A DNA stretch of 64,000 nt from an uncultured Collinsella sp. (lineage in GTDB: Bacteria > Actinomycetota > Coriobacteriia > Coriobacteriales > Coriobacteriaceae). The notes under the pieces were generated by a model, which was not told where the DNA came from, ran no database searches, and saw only the letters and a program-made list of their open reading frames with translations. The stretch spans positions 43,277 to 107,276 of the forward strand of contig UQIV01000004.1 in NCBI GenBank assembly GCA_900541205.1, read 5' to 3'. Shown here piece after piece: positions 51,123 through 61,881 of the stretch. The position numbers were made by a program, and so were the translations under genes. Numbering within the stretch: the stretch's first letter is position 1; every line of letters begins with the position of its first letter.

Positions 51123-51154
51123 TCTCGGGCATTATCCGTTCTCTGCGGCGGAGT

Positions 51155-53002
51155 CTACGCCGCCTCGTCGAACTGCGAGTTGTACAGGTCGGCGTAGAAG
51201 CCGCCCTGGGCGAGCAACTCGTCGTGCGTGCCCTTCTCGACGATGTCGCCGTCGCGGATCACCAAGATCACGTCGGCGTTGCGGATCGTGGACAGGCGGT
51301 GCGCGATGACAAAGCTCGTGCGGCCCTGCATCAGCGCATCCATGGCGCGCTGGATGAGCTCCTCGGTGCGGGTATCGACGTTGGAGGTCGCCTCGTCCAG
51401 AATCAGCGCCGGACGGTCGGCCAAAATGGCGCGGGCGATGGTCACGAGCTGGCGCTGACCCTGCGACAGGTTAGTGCCCTCCTCGTTGATCATAAAGTCG
51501 TAGCCACCGGCGAGCGTATGGATAAAGTGGTCGCAGCGTGCGGCGCGTGCGGCGGCCTCGACCTCGGCATCGGTCGCATCGGGGCGTCCGTAGCGGATGT
51601 TCTCGCGGATGGTGTCGTTAAACAGCCAGGTGTCCTGCAGCACCATGGCAAACTCGCCGCGCAGCGCCGCGCGGTCCCAGTCGCGCACGTCGACGCCCTC
51701 GACGCGCAGCGAACCGCCGTCCACGTCGTAAAAGCGCTGCAGCAGCTTAATGAGCGTGGTCTTGCCGGCGCCGGTGGGGCCGACGATGGCAATGGTCTGG
51801 CCGGGCTTAGCCTCGCAGCTAAAGTCGTGGATGATGGTCTTGTCGGGCGTGTAACCAAACTTGACGTGGTCAAACTCCACATGACCGGGGCGCTTTTCGG
51901 GAATCTGCGCGTCGGCCTTCTGCTCCTCCTCGGGCGCGGCCAGGAACTCAAAGATGCGCTCGGTGGCGGCAGCCATCGACTGCATCGTGTTGCTCACGTT
52001 GCCCAGCTGCTGCACGGGTTGCGTAAAGTTGCGCACGTACTGGATAAAGCTCTGGATGTCGCCGGGCGTGGCATTGCCGGTCAGCGCGAGCTGCGCACCC
52101 ACCACGACGACGCCCACGTAGCCCATGTTACCCACCAAGCTCATAAGCGGCATCATCAGGCCCGACAGGAACTGCGAGCGCCAGCCACTAATAAAGAGGC
52201 GGTCGTTTTGACGGTCGAACTCCTCGATTGAGGCCTCGGCGCGGTCGAACACCTGAATGACGTTCTGGCCGGCAAAGTCCTCCTCGATAATGCCGTTGAC
52301 GGCGCCCAGAACTTGCTGTTGCTCGCGGAAGTACGGCTGCGAGAAGTGAATCATTACGGTCAAGATAATCGCGGCGGCCGGCAGCGTGAGCACGGTGACG
52401 CCGGTAAGCGGCAGGCTGATCGAAAGCATCATGACGAGCACGCCGATAATCTGCGTCACCGACGTGATGAGCTGCGTCACGCTCTGGTTGAGCGACTGAC
52501 CCAGCGTATCGACGTCGTTGGTGATGCGGCTGAGTACGTCTCCCTTGCTGTGGCCGTTGAAGTAACTCATCGGCACGACGGCAATCTTGGCGGCGATTTC
52601 CTTGCGCATGCGGTAGCAGATCTTTTGCGTGACGCCGGTCATGAGCCAGCCCTGGACCAGGCTGCAGACAGAGCTCGCCAGATACAGGCAGAGCAAAAAG
52701 CCGAGCGTCTTGGCGATCCAGTCAAAGTCAACGTCGCCGGTGCCGTTGACCTTGGCGACCAGGCCTTCGAACAGCTTGGTCGTAACCTGGCCGAGCACCT
52801 TGGGTCCCACAATGTTAAAGATGACCGAGCACACGGCAAAGGCGACGGCGGCAAACACGGCAATCTTGTGCTGGCCGATATAGCCGAGCAGCTGCCTCAT
52901 GGTGCCCTTAAAGTCCTTGGCCTTTTCGCCGCGACGCATGCGGCCCATGGGACCACGCTGGCGGGTGGGCTTGGGAATCTGAGTCTTGGTCTCGTCTGCC
53001 AT
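51155..53002 (-). CDS. ABC exporter, fused permease-ATPase, subunit with consensus ATP site
   Basis: A 615-residue type IV (ABCB-like) half-transporter: six transmembrane segments (about residues 45-330) and an ATPase domain (about 370-605). Walker A is GPTGAGKTTL, the signature NLSQGQRQLVTIARA, Walker B LILDEATSNVD with a standard catalytic Glu, and the switch His is in IAHRLSTI. It overlaps the upstream ABC gene by one base (TAATG), so the two form a heterodimer. The N terminus is basic (MADETKTQIPKPTRQRG). Substrate unknown; the MarR gene suggests a drug or toxic compound. Confidence 0.92.
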   Translation of the reverse strand: MADETKTQIPKPTRQRGPMGRMRRGEKAKDFKGTMRQLLGYIGQHKIAVFAAVAFAVCSVIFNIVGPKVLGQVTTKLFEGLVAKVNGTGDVDFDWIAKTLGFLLCLYLASSVCSLVQGWLMTGVTQKICYRMRKEIAAKIAVVPMSYFNGHSKGDVLSRITNDVDTLGQSLNQSVTQLITSVTQIIGVLVMMLSISLPLTGVTVLTLPAAAIILTVMIHFSQPYFREQQQVLGAVNGIIEEDFAGQNVIQVFDRAEASIEEFDRQNDRLFISGWRSQFLSGLMMPLMSLVGNMGYVGVVVVGAQLALTGNATPGDIQSFIQYVRNFTQPVQQLGNVSNTMQSMAAATERIFEFLAAPEEEQKADAQIPEKRPGHVEFDHVKFGYTPDKTIIHDFSCEAKPGQTIAIVGPTGAGKTTLIKLLQRFYDVDGGSLRVEGVDVRDWDRAALRGEFAMVLQDTWLFNDTIRENIRYGRPDATDAEVEAAARAARCDHFIHTLAGGYDFMINEEGTNLSQGQRQLVTIARAILADRPALILDEATSNVDTRTEELIQRAMDALMQGRTSFVIAHRLSTIRNADVILVIRDGDIVEKGTHDELLAQGGFYADLYNSQFDEAA

Positions 53003-55371
53003 TAGCGCTCGCCTCCTTCCATGACGGCTGCAATTTCTTCTTGGGTAAGCCCCAGCTCCTCGGCGGAAAGCTGCGACTGTGCGATCTCCAGGTACGCCGG
53101 GCAGCTGCGCAGCAGCTCCTCGTGCGTGCCGGTGCCCACTACGTGGCCGTCGTCGAGCACGATGATCTGGTCGGCGTGCATGATGGTCGCGATGCGCTGG
53201 GCCACGACCACGAGCGCGGCGTCGGTAACGTTTTTGGCCAGCTCCTCGCGTAGGCGCGCGTCGGTCTTGTAGTCGAGGGCACTAAACGAGTCATCGAACA
53301 CCACGACCTCGGGCTTTTTGGCCAACGCGCGGGCGATGGCCAGGCGCTGGCGCTGGCCGCCCGAGACATTGGAACCGCCCTGGCTGATGGGGGAGTCGTA
53401 GCCGCTCTCGCGCTCGGCGATAAAGTCCTCGGCCTGGGCGATGCGTGCCGCCCGTTGCATGTCCTCGTCGCTTACCATGTCGCCGGCAAACTTGAGGTTG
53501 CTCTCGACAGTGCCCGAGAACAGGCGCCCCTGCTGCGGGGCGTAACCAATGCGGCGGCGCAGCTCGGAAAGGGTCATGTCGCGCACATCGATGCCATCGA
53601 GCGAAATGCTGCCGCCGGTGACGTCGTACAGGCGCGGAATCAACTGTACAAGCGTGGACTTGCCCGAGCCCGTGGAACCAATGATGCCGAGCATCTGGCC
53701 GGCGTGCGTGGTGAAGTTTACGCCGCTAATGACGTCGGCGCGGGCATCGGGATACTGGAAGCTCACGTCACGGAAGGTGAGCTCACCGCGCGGCGCGCTG
53801 GCAGCAGGCAATTTGGGTGAGACAGGGTCGTTGATGCTCGTGGGGCAGGTGATGACCTCTTCCACGCGCTCGGCTGCGACCTCGGCGCGCGGCAGGATGA
53901 CCGAAACCATGGTGAGGATCATAAACGCCATGACGATCTGCATGGTATAGGAGATGAACGCCATCATGTTGCCGACCTGCATCACGCCGTCGGACACGCC
54001 CTGCGCGCCAAACCAGACGATAAGCACGGTGATGCAGTTCATGACGAGCATCATGAGCGGCATCATAAAGCTCATGGCGCGGTTGGTGTAGAGCTGCGTG
54101 GTCATCAGGTCGAGCGAAGCCTTGTCAAAACGCTCGAGCTCATGCTCCTCGCGGTTGAACGAGCGGATGGGCATGAGGCCGTCGAGCAGCTCGCGGGCGG
54201 TGAGGTTTACGCGGTCCACAAAGCTTTGCATCTTTTTGAACTTGGGCATGGTGAGGCCCATAAGCACGCCGACGACGGCCGAGACGGCGATGATGGCCAC
54301 GGCGATGGTCCACTCCAGGCCGGTGTGGTTGGCCAGGACGCGCATGACGGCGACGATGCCCATGACGGGGGCCATCAGACACATGCGGATAAACAGGGTT
54401 GCGGCCATCTGGATCTGCTGAATGTCGTTGGTGCAGCGGGTGATGAGCGAGGCCTGGCTAAACTTGCCCACCTCGGCCGGCGAGAAGTGCATAACCTTGT
54501 TGAAGGTCTCGCGGCGCAGGTCGCGGGCGATGGAGCAGGCGGTGCGCGAAGCCACGGCACCGGTCAGGATGGTGGCGACGAGCGAGATCAGGCACAGACC
54601 AAACATCGTGGTCGCCATGCGGCCCAGGTAGGCGTTCTGCACGTCGGCGGGGTCGATGCCCTGCGCCTTGTACTCGTCTTGCACATAGCTCACGGCGCGT
54701 TGGGTCACGATGGAACCCGACATGGAGCCCATTTTGTCCGCCATATCGTTGGCGCCCTCCACGAGCTTGCCCTGGTTGATTAGGCCGCCTTCAACGCCTA
54801 GACGCAGACCCTTCATGGTGATCTTACCGCCGTCGGCATCAATCTGCTTTTGCATGTTCTGCGCCGCTGCGGCCTTCTGCTGCATCTCGGCGAGCTGCTC
54901 GGGCGTCATCGCCGCCATCTGCTCGGGGGTGGGCATGGCCTGAGCGGCGCCGCCATCGCTTGCCTCGGTAGATGCGCCGGTCATGTCGCCCATGGAGCTG
55001 GCATCGATGCCCTGGTTGAACGAAAGGACGACAGTCTCGGGCAGGCTCATGATGTCGGCAATCTTGCCGCCGTCGGCGCGCTCCTCCTCGGTGCCCTTGT
55101 ACGTTCGAATGCCGTTATTGTCCGCCTTGCTAAACACGGCCTCCACAGCTTTGGCGTCCTTGGAGCTCATGAAGAGTTCGAGGTCGTCGAGCGATTCGGC
55201 GCGAATGGTGTCGGGCACGGGCGAGGCGATGCCGCCTTGCTGCACGCCCACGTCGACGATGTCGCTCATATAGGTAGGCAGCGCCAGATCGGCGTTGCAG
55301 CTGATTACGATAAGTACGATAGCTGCGAGCAGTGCCAGGATATGTTTTTTAAAGAGCTTGAGAATCCTCAC
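53002..55371 (-). CDS. ABC exporter, fused permease-ATPase, subunit with degenerate ATP site
   Basis: A 789-residue half-transporter. TM1 (about 10-33) is followed by an unusually long ~200-residue loop with an Ala/Met/Gln-rich stretch (AMPTPEQMAAMTPEQLAEMQQ) before the remaining segments (about 255-530), then an ATPase domain (about 560-775). Walker A is GSTGSGKSTL and the signature NVSGGQRQRLAIARA. Walker B reads VVVFDDSFSALD, with Asp in place of the catalytic Glu, the degenerate site usual for heterodimeric exporters. Its start overlaps the marR stop by four bases. Confidence 0.92.
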   Translation of the reverse strand: MRILKLFKKHILALLAAIVLIVISCNADLALPTYMSDIVDVGVQQGGIASPVPDTIRAESLDDLELFMSSKDAKAVEAVFSKADNNGIRTYKGTEEERADGGKIADIMSLPETVVLSFNQGIDASSMGDMTGASTEASDGGAAQAMPTPEQMAAMTPEQLAEMQQKAAAAQNMQKQIDADGGKITMKGLRLGVEGGLINQGKLVEGANDMADKMGSMSGSIVTQRAVSYVQDEYKAQGIDPADVQNAYLGRMATTMFGLCLISLVATILTGAVASRTACSIARDLRRETFNKVMHFSPAEVGKFSQASLITRCTNDIQQIQMAATLFIRMCLMAPVMGIVAVMRVLANHTGLEWTIAVAIIAVSAVVGVLMGLTMPKFKKMQSFVDRVNLTARELLDGLMPIRSFNREEHELERFDKASLDLMTTQLYTNRAMSFMMPLMMLVMNCITVLIVWFGAQGVSDGVMQVGNMMAFISYTMQIVMAFMILTMVSVILPRAEVAAERVEEVITCPTSINDPVSPKLPAASAPRGELTFRDVSFQYPDARADVISGVNFTTHAGQMLGIIGSTGSGKSTLVQLIPRLYDVTGGSISLDGIDVRDMTLSELRRRIGYAPQQGRLFSGTVESNLKFAGDMVSDEDMQRAARIAQAEDFIAERESGYDSPISQGGSNVSGGQRQRLAIARALAKKPEVVVFDDSFSALDYKTDARLREELAKNVTDAALVVVAQRIATIMHADQIIVLDDGHVVGTGTHEELLRSCPAYLEIAQSQLSAEELGLTQEEIAAVMEGGER

Positions 55372-55817
55372 TCGGCATCTCTCCTTTCTTGATTGCGGTC
55401 GATAATTTCGTTGGCACGTCTAAGAAGGCGCACCATCTCTTGGGTATCTGTTTCGCCAAGCTGCTCGAGGAAGGCCGCGGTGCGGTCCTCGAATTCCCGA
55501 CGTTTGATTTCGATAACCTGGAATCCTTTGTCGGTCACCGTGACGTGTACGCGACGACGGTCGGTCTTTGAGTGCTCGCGCTCGACCCAGCCCTTGGCCT
55601 CGAGGGCGCGCAGGATATTGGCGATGCGGGCGCTCGAGACCCAGGCACGATCGGCGAGTTCGCTCGGCGTGAGCGAGCCGCCGGCGCGCATGAGGGCGCG
55701 CATGACGGCCATTTCGCCGCCGAGAGCTTTGTCCGCAAAGCGCGAAATTCGCTGATGCATGCTGCCAAACTCAGTTAAGAGCTGACGCCCAAGCTCATGG
55801 AAATCGGTATCTTCCAC
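55368..55817 (-). CDS. MarR-family regulator
   Basis: A 149-residue winged-helix repressor: MRALMRAGGSLTPSELADRAWVSSARIANILRALEAKGWVER is the DNA-binding region, with the wing HSKTDRRRVHVTVTDKG. It heads the exporter operon (ATGA overlap with the next gene), so it is likely an autorepressor released by the exported compound. The 55833-55900 region upstream contains two CTAGAAA-containing segments that may be its operator. Confidence 0.9.
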   Translation of the reverse strand: MEDTDFHELGRQLLTEFGSMHQRISRFADKALGGEMAVMRALMRAGGSLTPSELADRAWVSSARIANILRALEAKGWVEREHSKTDRRRVHVTVTDKGFQVIEIKRREFEDRTAAFLEQLGETDTQEMVRLLRRANEIIDRNQERRDAE

Positions 55818-56107
55818 CGAAAACCCCTAACACTAGAAACTATTTCCGGTAAAAGATGATACCCCCGCCCAACCATCCCATTCGGTAGATTTCTAGGCAT
55901 GTCCCAAAAAACTACTTGGCCGCTAGGCAATATAAAGAGCGCATAAAGACTTAAAATCATTCAATTGCTGAAGCGTTTCAAAGAACTATCATGCACGCGG
56001 TTAGGCGAGGGGTTGTCACCACCATGACGACTGGGACTCATATAATCGCCACGTGCGATGCTCCAACTTCCCGCAAGGAGACACCTTGCATAAAGGGGGA
56101 TGGAGTC

Positions 56108-56857
56108 ATGGCATTTGACTTCACGGGCAAGACCGCGATTGTCACGGGCGGCACTCAGGGCATTGGCCTCGAGATTGCCAAGGGCATCGTCGCGGGCGGC
56201 GGACACGTCGCGCTCATCGCAAGGAACGCTGCTAAGGGCGAGGCCGCAGTGGCCGAGCTTGGCGAGGGCAACAAGTTCTACCAGCTCGATGTCGCCGATG
56301 CACCCAAGGCGCGCGAGACTGTCGAGCAGATTTTTACGGACCTGCCGCAAACCAACATCCTGATTAACTGCGCTGGCGTCATCAGCACCAAGAAGTTCGA
56401 TGAGATCGATGACACCGAGTGGCGTCGCACCATCGACATCAACCTCAACGGTACCTTTACCATGATGAACGCCGTGTACCCGCACTTTAAGGCGGCCCAT
56501 GCCGGCACTATCGTCAACGTGAGCTCTGTTGCTGGCAAGATCGGTGGCGGCCTGCTCGGCACCGCGGCTTACGCGAGCTCCAAGGCCGGTGTTAACGGTC
56601 TAACCAAGGCAGTCGCCAAGGAAGGCGGCAAGTTTGGCGTTCGCTGCAACGCTGTATGCCCGTCGCTCACGCTTACCGATATGACCTCGATCCTCTCTGA
56701 CGAGAACTCTCAGCGCATCATCAACGGTATTCCTCTGGGCCGTGCCGCCCAGGCCAGCGAGCCTGCGCAGATGGTGCTGTTCTTCGCTTCCGACCTCGCC
56801 AGCTTCGTGAACGGCGAGATCGGTGACTGCGACGGCGGCATCGTCCTGGACGGGTAA
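56108..56857 (+). CDS. Short-chain dehydrogenase/reductase
   Basis: A 249-residue classical SDR. The cofactor loop is TGGTQGIG, NCAG is in the fold, and the catalytic Ser and YxxxK are in VSSVAGKIGG and YASSKAG. It could be a FabG-like, gluconate 5-dehydrogenase-like or KduD-like enzyme. The ATG follows GGGGGATGGAG at 56108; the longer frame upstream is leader sequence. A KDG-permease-type gene follows 108 bases downstream, which favours a role in 2-keto-3-deoxygluconate or hexuronate metabolism; this is inference. Confidence 0.85.
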   Translation: MAFDFTGKTAIVTGGTQGIGLEIAKGIVAGGGHVALIARNAAKGEAAVAELGEGNKFYQLDVADAPKARETVEQIFTDLPQTNILINCAGVISTKKFDEIDDTEWRRTIDINLNGTFTMMNAVYPHFKAAHAGTIVNVSSVAGKIGGGLLGTAAYASSKAGVNGLTKAVAKEGGKFGVRCNAVCPSLTLTDMTSILSDENSQRIINGIPLGRAAQASEPAQMVLFFASDLASFVNGEIGDCDGGIVLDG

Positions 56858-56965
56858 TACCCCGCGGTGATCGTTTGGCGGCGACCCTGGCGACTCGGGG
56901 TTGTCGCCTTCTTTCTGATATAGGCGCGTGCGGCTACGGTTCGCATGCATCCAAAGGAGATATAT

Positions 56966-57985
56966 ATGAGTGAATCGACTGCGGTGGAGGCGCCGGCGGC
57001 AAAGGAGCCGTTCTTTAAGATGTCCTCCATCCCGGGTGCCAATATTTTGGTGCCGCTTTTGTTGGGCTGCCTGCTCAACACGCTGTTCCCTGACCTGTTC
57101 AAAACGCTCGGCAGCTTTACGCTTGGCATGACCCAGCAGGGTGCAGGCCCGCTCGTGGGCGCTTTTTTGCTTATCGTCGGTACGACGATTTCGTTTAAGA
57201 GTGCTCCTGCCGCCGCTGCCCGCGGTGCCATCATCATCGCCGTCAAGCAAATCGTGGTCGTTGCCGTGTCGCTGCTCATCCTTTATGTGTTCAACGACAA
57301 CTTGTTTGGCATCTCTGCCATGGTGATGCTGGCGGCATGCACCGGCGCCAACAACGCTATGTACGCTGGTCTGATGGGCACCATGGGCAATGAGGCCGAG
57401 CGTGGCGCTGTCGCAATCACCACGCTCGTTGTCGGCCCTCCGGTCACGATGATCGTGCTCGGCGCTGCCGGCCAGGCTCCGATCGGCTGGTCACTCGTGG
57501 GTGCCATCCTGCCGATCGTCGTCGGCATTATTCTGGGCAACCTCTTCCCCAGCTTTAAGAAGATGATGGCACCGGCACTTTCCGCCGTCATCGTGCTCGT
57601 CTTCTTTGCCATGGGCTCTACCATGACCTTTGGCCAGCTCATTAATGGCGGTCTCCCCGGTATTCTGCTCGGCGTGATCTGCTCGGTGGTCTTTGCAATT
57701 CCCGTTATCGCGGTCGATAAGCTCACGGGCGGTACGGGTGTCGCAGGTGCGGCCATTTCAAGCTGCGCCGGAGCCAATGTGGCCACGCCTGCTGCCATGG
57801 CAAGTGTCAACGAGGCCTTGTACGGCGGTGCGGTGCTCGCGACGGCCACGGCACAGGTTGCTGCCTGCGCAATCGTGACGGCTATTTTGACCCCGCTGGT
57901 CACCAGCTGGTGCTACAAGCATTTTGAGGGCCAGGGCAACGGCGATAGCAAGGCAACGACCGACAAGGCCGCCGCAGCCGCCTAA
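56966..57985 (+). CDS. 2-keto-3-deoxygluconate permease family transporter
   Basis: A 339-residue membrane protein with about ten hydrophobic segments, of the KdgT family (proton symport of 2-keto-3-deoxygluconate). Conserved-looking parts are KMSSIPGANILVPLLLGCLLNTLFPD at the start, GAGPLVGAFLLIVGTTI, ACTGANNAMYAGLMG and CAGANVATPAAMASVN. The ATG at 56966 follows AAAGGAGA; an upstream in-frame ATG lies inside the leader. With the SDR before it, it suggests uptake of pectin or hexuronate breakdown products. Confidence 0.88.
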   Translation: MSESTAVEAPAAKEPFFKMSSIPGANILVPLLLGCLLNTLFPDLFKTLGSFTLGMTQQGAGPLVGAFLLIVGTTISFKSAPAAAARGAIIIAVKQIVVVAVSLLILYVFNDNLFGISAMVMLAACTGANNAMYAGLMGTMGNEAERGAVAITTLVVGPPVTMIVLGAAGQAPIGWSLVGAILPIVVGIILGNLFPSFKKMMAPALSAVIVLVFFAMGSTMTFGQLINGGLPGILLGVICSVVFAIPVIAVDKLTGGTGVAGAAISSCAGANVATPAAMASVNEALYGGAVLATATAQVAACAIVTAILTPLVTSWCYKHFEGQGNGDSKATTDKAAAAA

Positions 57986-58024
57986 TGCCAAGCGGCAATC
58001 AAAGCTAAAAACTAGCTACGCCAC

Positions 58025-58056
58025 AGGGCGGCCACGGGGGATCCCGTGGCCGCCCT
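58025..58056 (+). terminator. Hairpin after the KDG permease gene
   Basis: AGGGCGGCCACGGG and CCCGTGGCCGCCCT form a perfect 14-bp stem with GGAT loop. The T-tract is poor (gcagtttctg), so its strength is uncertain. Confidence 0.65.
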
Positions 58057-58157
58057 GCAGTTTCTGTAGGGTCTCTGGGACACTTTACGCTGCTAAAGCT
58101 GGCATAACAGCTAGAGCGAACGTCGTACAAAGGCAAGGAAAAATAACATACAAATCG

Positions 58158-58217
58158 GTGAACGGTAGTTGTTCGCGCTCGCATTTCCTGCGGGTTTGTA
58201 AAAAACGCCCTTATGAT
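58158..58217 (+). promoter_or_regulatory. Candidate regulatory site upstream of pflB
   Basis: The 466-base gap before pflB carries GTGAACGGTAGTTGTTC (58158-58174), the same GAAC-N7-GTTC layout as at lacA, and a TATGAT -10-like hexamer at 58212-58217. No gene is seen in the remainder (58218-58451), which would be a long untranslated leader. Confidence 0.4.
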
Positions 58218-58451
58218 ATAAAAAAAGAAACATATAACAGCCCAGATGGAGAGGGTCGCTATGTTATCCTTCTCAAACGGGTGAAATCTTGGGTTTTGGG
58301 TTGTAGTTCCAAGGTGGATAAACGTTTTCCCTGCACCAACGTGTGGTGAAGAACGGAAGAAGCCGGTAGTGCAAGCCGAACATTCAAGAATTCAATAAGC
58401 AGCGGTGTGAGAGAGCGCCGCATTACACGTAACTAGGAGCGTGGTTACACA

Positions 58452-60503
<2,052 letters not shown>

Positions 60504-60505
60504 CT

Positions 60506-60528
60506 ATTGTTAGTGCTATACTAACAAT
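60506..60528 (+). other. Intercistronic hairpin pflB/glycyl-radical gene
   Basis: ATTGTTAGT-GCTAT-ACTAACAAT is a perfect 9-bp stem two bases after the pflB stop. It may set the ratio of the two PFL parts by pausing or mRNA protection. Confidence 0.6.
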
Positions 60529-60588
60529 AACGATTACTGATTAGCGCGCCGGTTTCGGCCGGTGCCTATCGATCGAAGGAGACACATT

Positions 60589-60837
60589 ATGAAGGTTTCT
60601 GAAGTTTCCGAGACTCAGGCCGATAACCTGGTCCACATGCTCGACGCTTACGCCGAGAAGGGTGGCCACCACCTGAACATCAACGTCTTCAACCGTGAGA
60701 CGCTGCTCGACGCTCAGGCTCACCCCGAGAAGTACCCGCAGCTGACCATCCGCGTTTCCGGCTATGCCGTGAATTTCATCAAGCTGACCCGGGAACAGCA
60801 GCAGGAGGTCATCAACCGCACTTTCCACACCCGTTAA
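60589..60837 (+). CDS. Separate glycyl-radical domain of pyruvate formate-lyase (3' part may be foreign)
   Basis: An 82-residue protein equal to the C-terminal domain of PFL, like the stand-alone YfiD/GrcA proteins. The radical-bearing Gly is G58 in [23 protein letters not shown] and PEKYPQLT match PFL. The ATG follows GAAGGAGA, so it is translated as its own protein and must join the 683-residue subunit. Codons up to about 60770 (GAG, CTC, CGC) are in the host style. From CCGGGAACAG onward (about 60788) they switch to the style of the right-hand segment, so the chimeric junction probably lies within this gene. Confidence 0.85.
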   Translation: MKVSEVSETQADNLVHMLDAYAEKGGHHLNINVFNRETLLDAQAHPEKYPQLTIRVSGYAVNFIKLTREQQQEVINRTFHTR

Positions 60838-60853
60838 CCCGGACTGCAAGCGG

Positions 60854-61633
60854 ATGCCGCAGGTTTTCCCACAAAACCATGATCCGGACGGAGAAAGCTC
60901 CGTCACCGGTTTGGTTCATTCCGTGGAATCCTGCGGCACCGTGGACGGCCCCGGCATCCGCTTCGTCCTTTTCCTGTCCGGCTGCAGCCTGCGTTGCCGC
61001 TACTGCCATAATCCGGATACCTCCTACGTGCGGAGGGGCCGGCTCAGGAGCGCAGATGATGTCCTCAAGGAAATAGCCCGTTACCGGGATTTTTTGCAGG
61101 CGGCGGGCGGCGGAGTCACCCTCTCCGGCGGGGATCCCCTCTTCCAGCCGGATTTTGCCGGTGCCGTGCTGAAAGGCTGCCGGAAACTGGGCCTGCACAC
61201 CTGCCTGGACACCTCCGGCCATCTGGGCGTGAATGCGGGCGAAGAAATGCTGGCGGATACGGACCTGGTCCTGCTGGATATCAAGGCATGGAATCCGAAA
61301 CGGTATCGCGCCCTGACAGGCGGGGAACTGCGCCCCACACTGGAGTTTGCGGAACGCCTGGCCTCCCTCCGCAAGCCCGTGTGGCTGAGGTATGTGCTGG
61401 TACCTGGCGTTACGGACAATCTGGAAGAAATTGAGGAACTCTCCCGCCATGCGGCGCTTCTGGGCAACGTGGAACGCGTGGACGTGCTCCCTTTCCACCA
61501 GCTGGGGAGATTCAAATGGGATGAATTGAAGCTGGACTATACCTTGAAGGACGTCCCGGAAGCGTCCGCAGAACTGGCGGAACAGGTCCGCGGCATTTTC
61601 CGGCGGGGAGGCTTTCCGGATTGCGTGCATTAA
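60854..61633 (+). CDS. pflA: Pyruvate formate-lyase-activating enzyme (foreign segment)
   Basis: A 259-residue radical-SAM enzyme that makes the glycyl radical on PFL. The 4Fe-4S cysteines are C44, C48 and C51 in GCSLRCRYC, and SCGTVDGPGIRF, GGGVTLSGGDPLFQP and the GVTDN motif are typical. It starts 16 bases after the glycyl-radical gene. Codon choice (GAA, CGG, AGG, GGA) differs from everything before ~60.75 kb, so it probably belongs to another genome (LPS-bearing, perhaps Akkermansia). It does not show that the host's pflB lies next to its own pflA. Confidence 0.9.
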   Translation: MPQVFPQNHDPDGESSVTGLVHSVESCGTVDGPGIRFVLFLSGCSLRCRYCHNPDTSYVRRGRLRSADDVLKEIARYRDFLQAAGGGVTLSGGDPLFQPDFAGAVLKGCRKLGLHTCLDTSGHLGVNAGEEMLADTDLVLLDIKAWNPKRYRALTGGELRPTLEFAERLASLRKPVWLRYVLVPGVTDNLEEIEELSRHAALLGNVERVDVLPFHQLGRFKWDELKLDYTLKDVPEASAELAEQVRGIFRRGGFPDCVH

Positions 61634-61881
61634 CCGGATTTTCGCGCTTTGGCGCCACCAACCGCAGCAAACCGGACGCAGGCATCCCCCTCTTCCGGAT
61701 GAGGGGCCCTCTTCCCTCCACTGCAGAATCCATGCAAAAAGGAAGACGCATTTCTGGAATTGCTCCGGAATACGGCATTTCCGCAATTCCTTTCGTTATT
61801 TCATCATTCTTTACGGCAACGGCAGCATTCCCGCCGTTTTTTCCGCCAACGCCGGGGGACGGCATTCCGTCCCTTCCCAGA

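Noticed and set aside
53002..55371. Loss of function in the first ABC subunit because Walker B lacks the catalytic Glu
   Set aside because: A degenerate site in one half is normal for heterodimeric exporters; the partner at 51155 has the consensus Glu.
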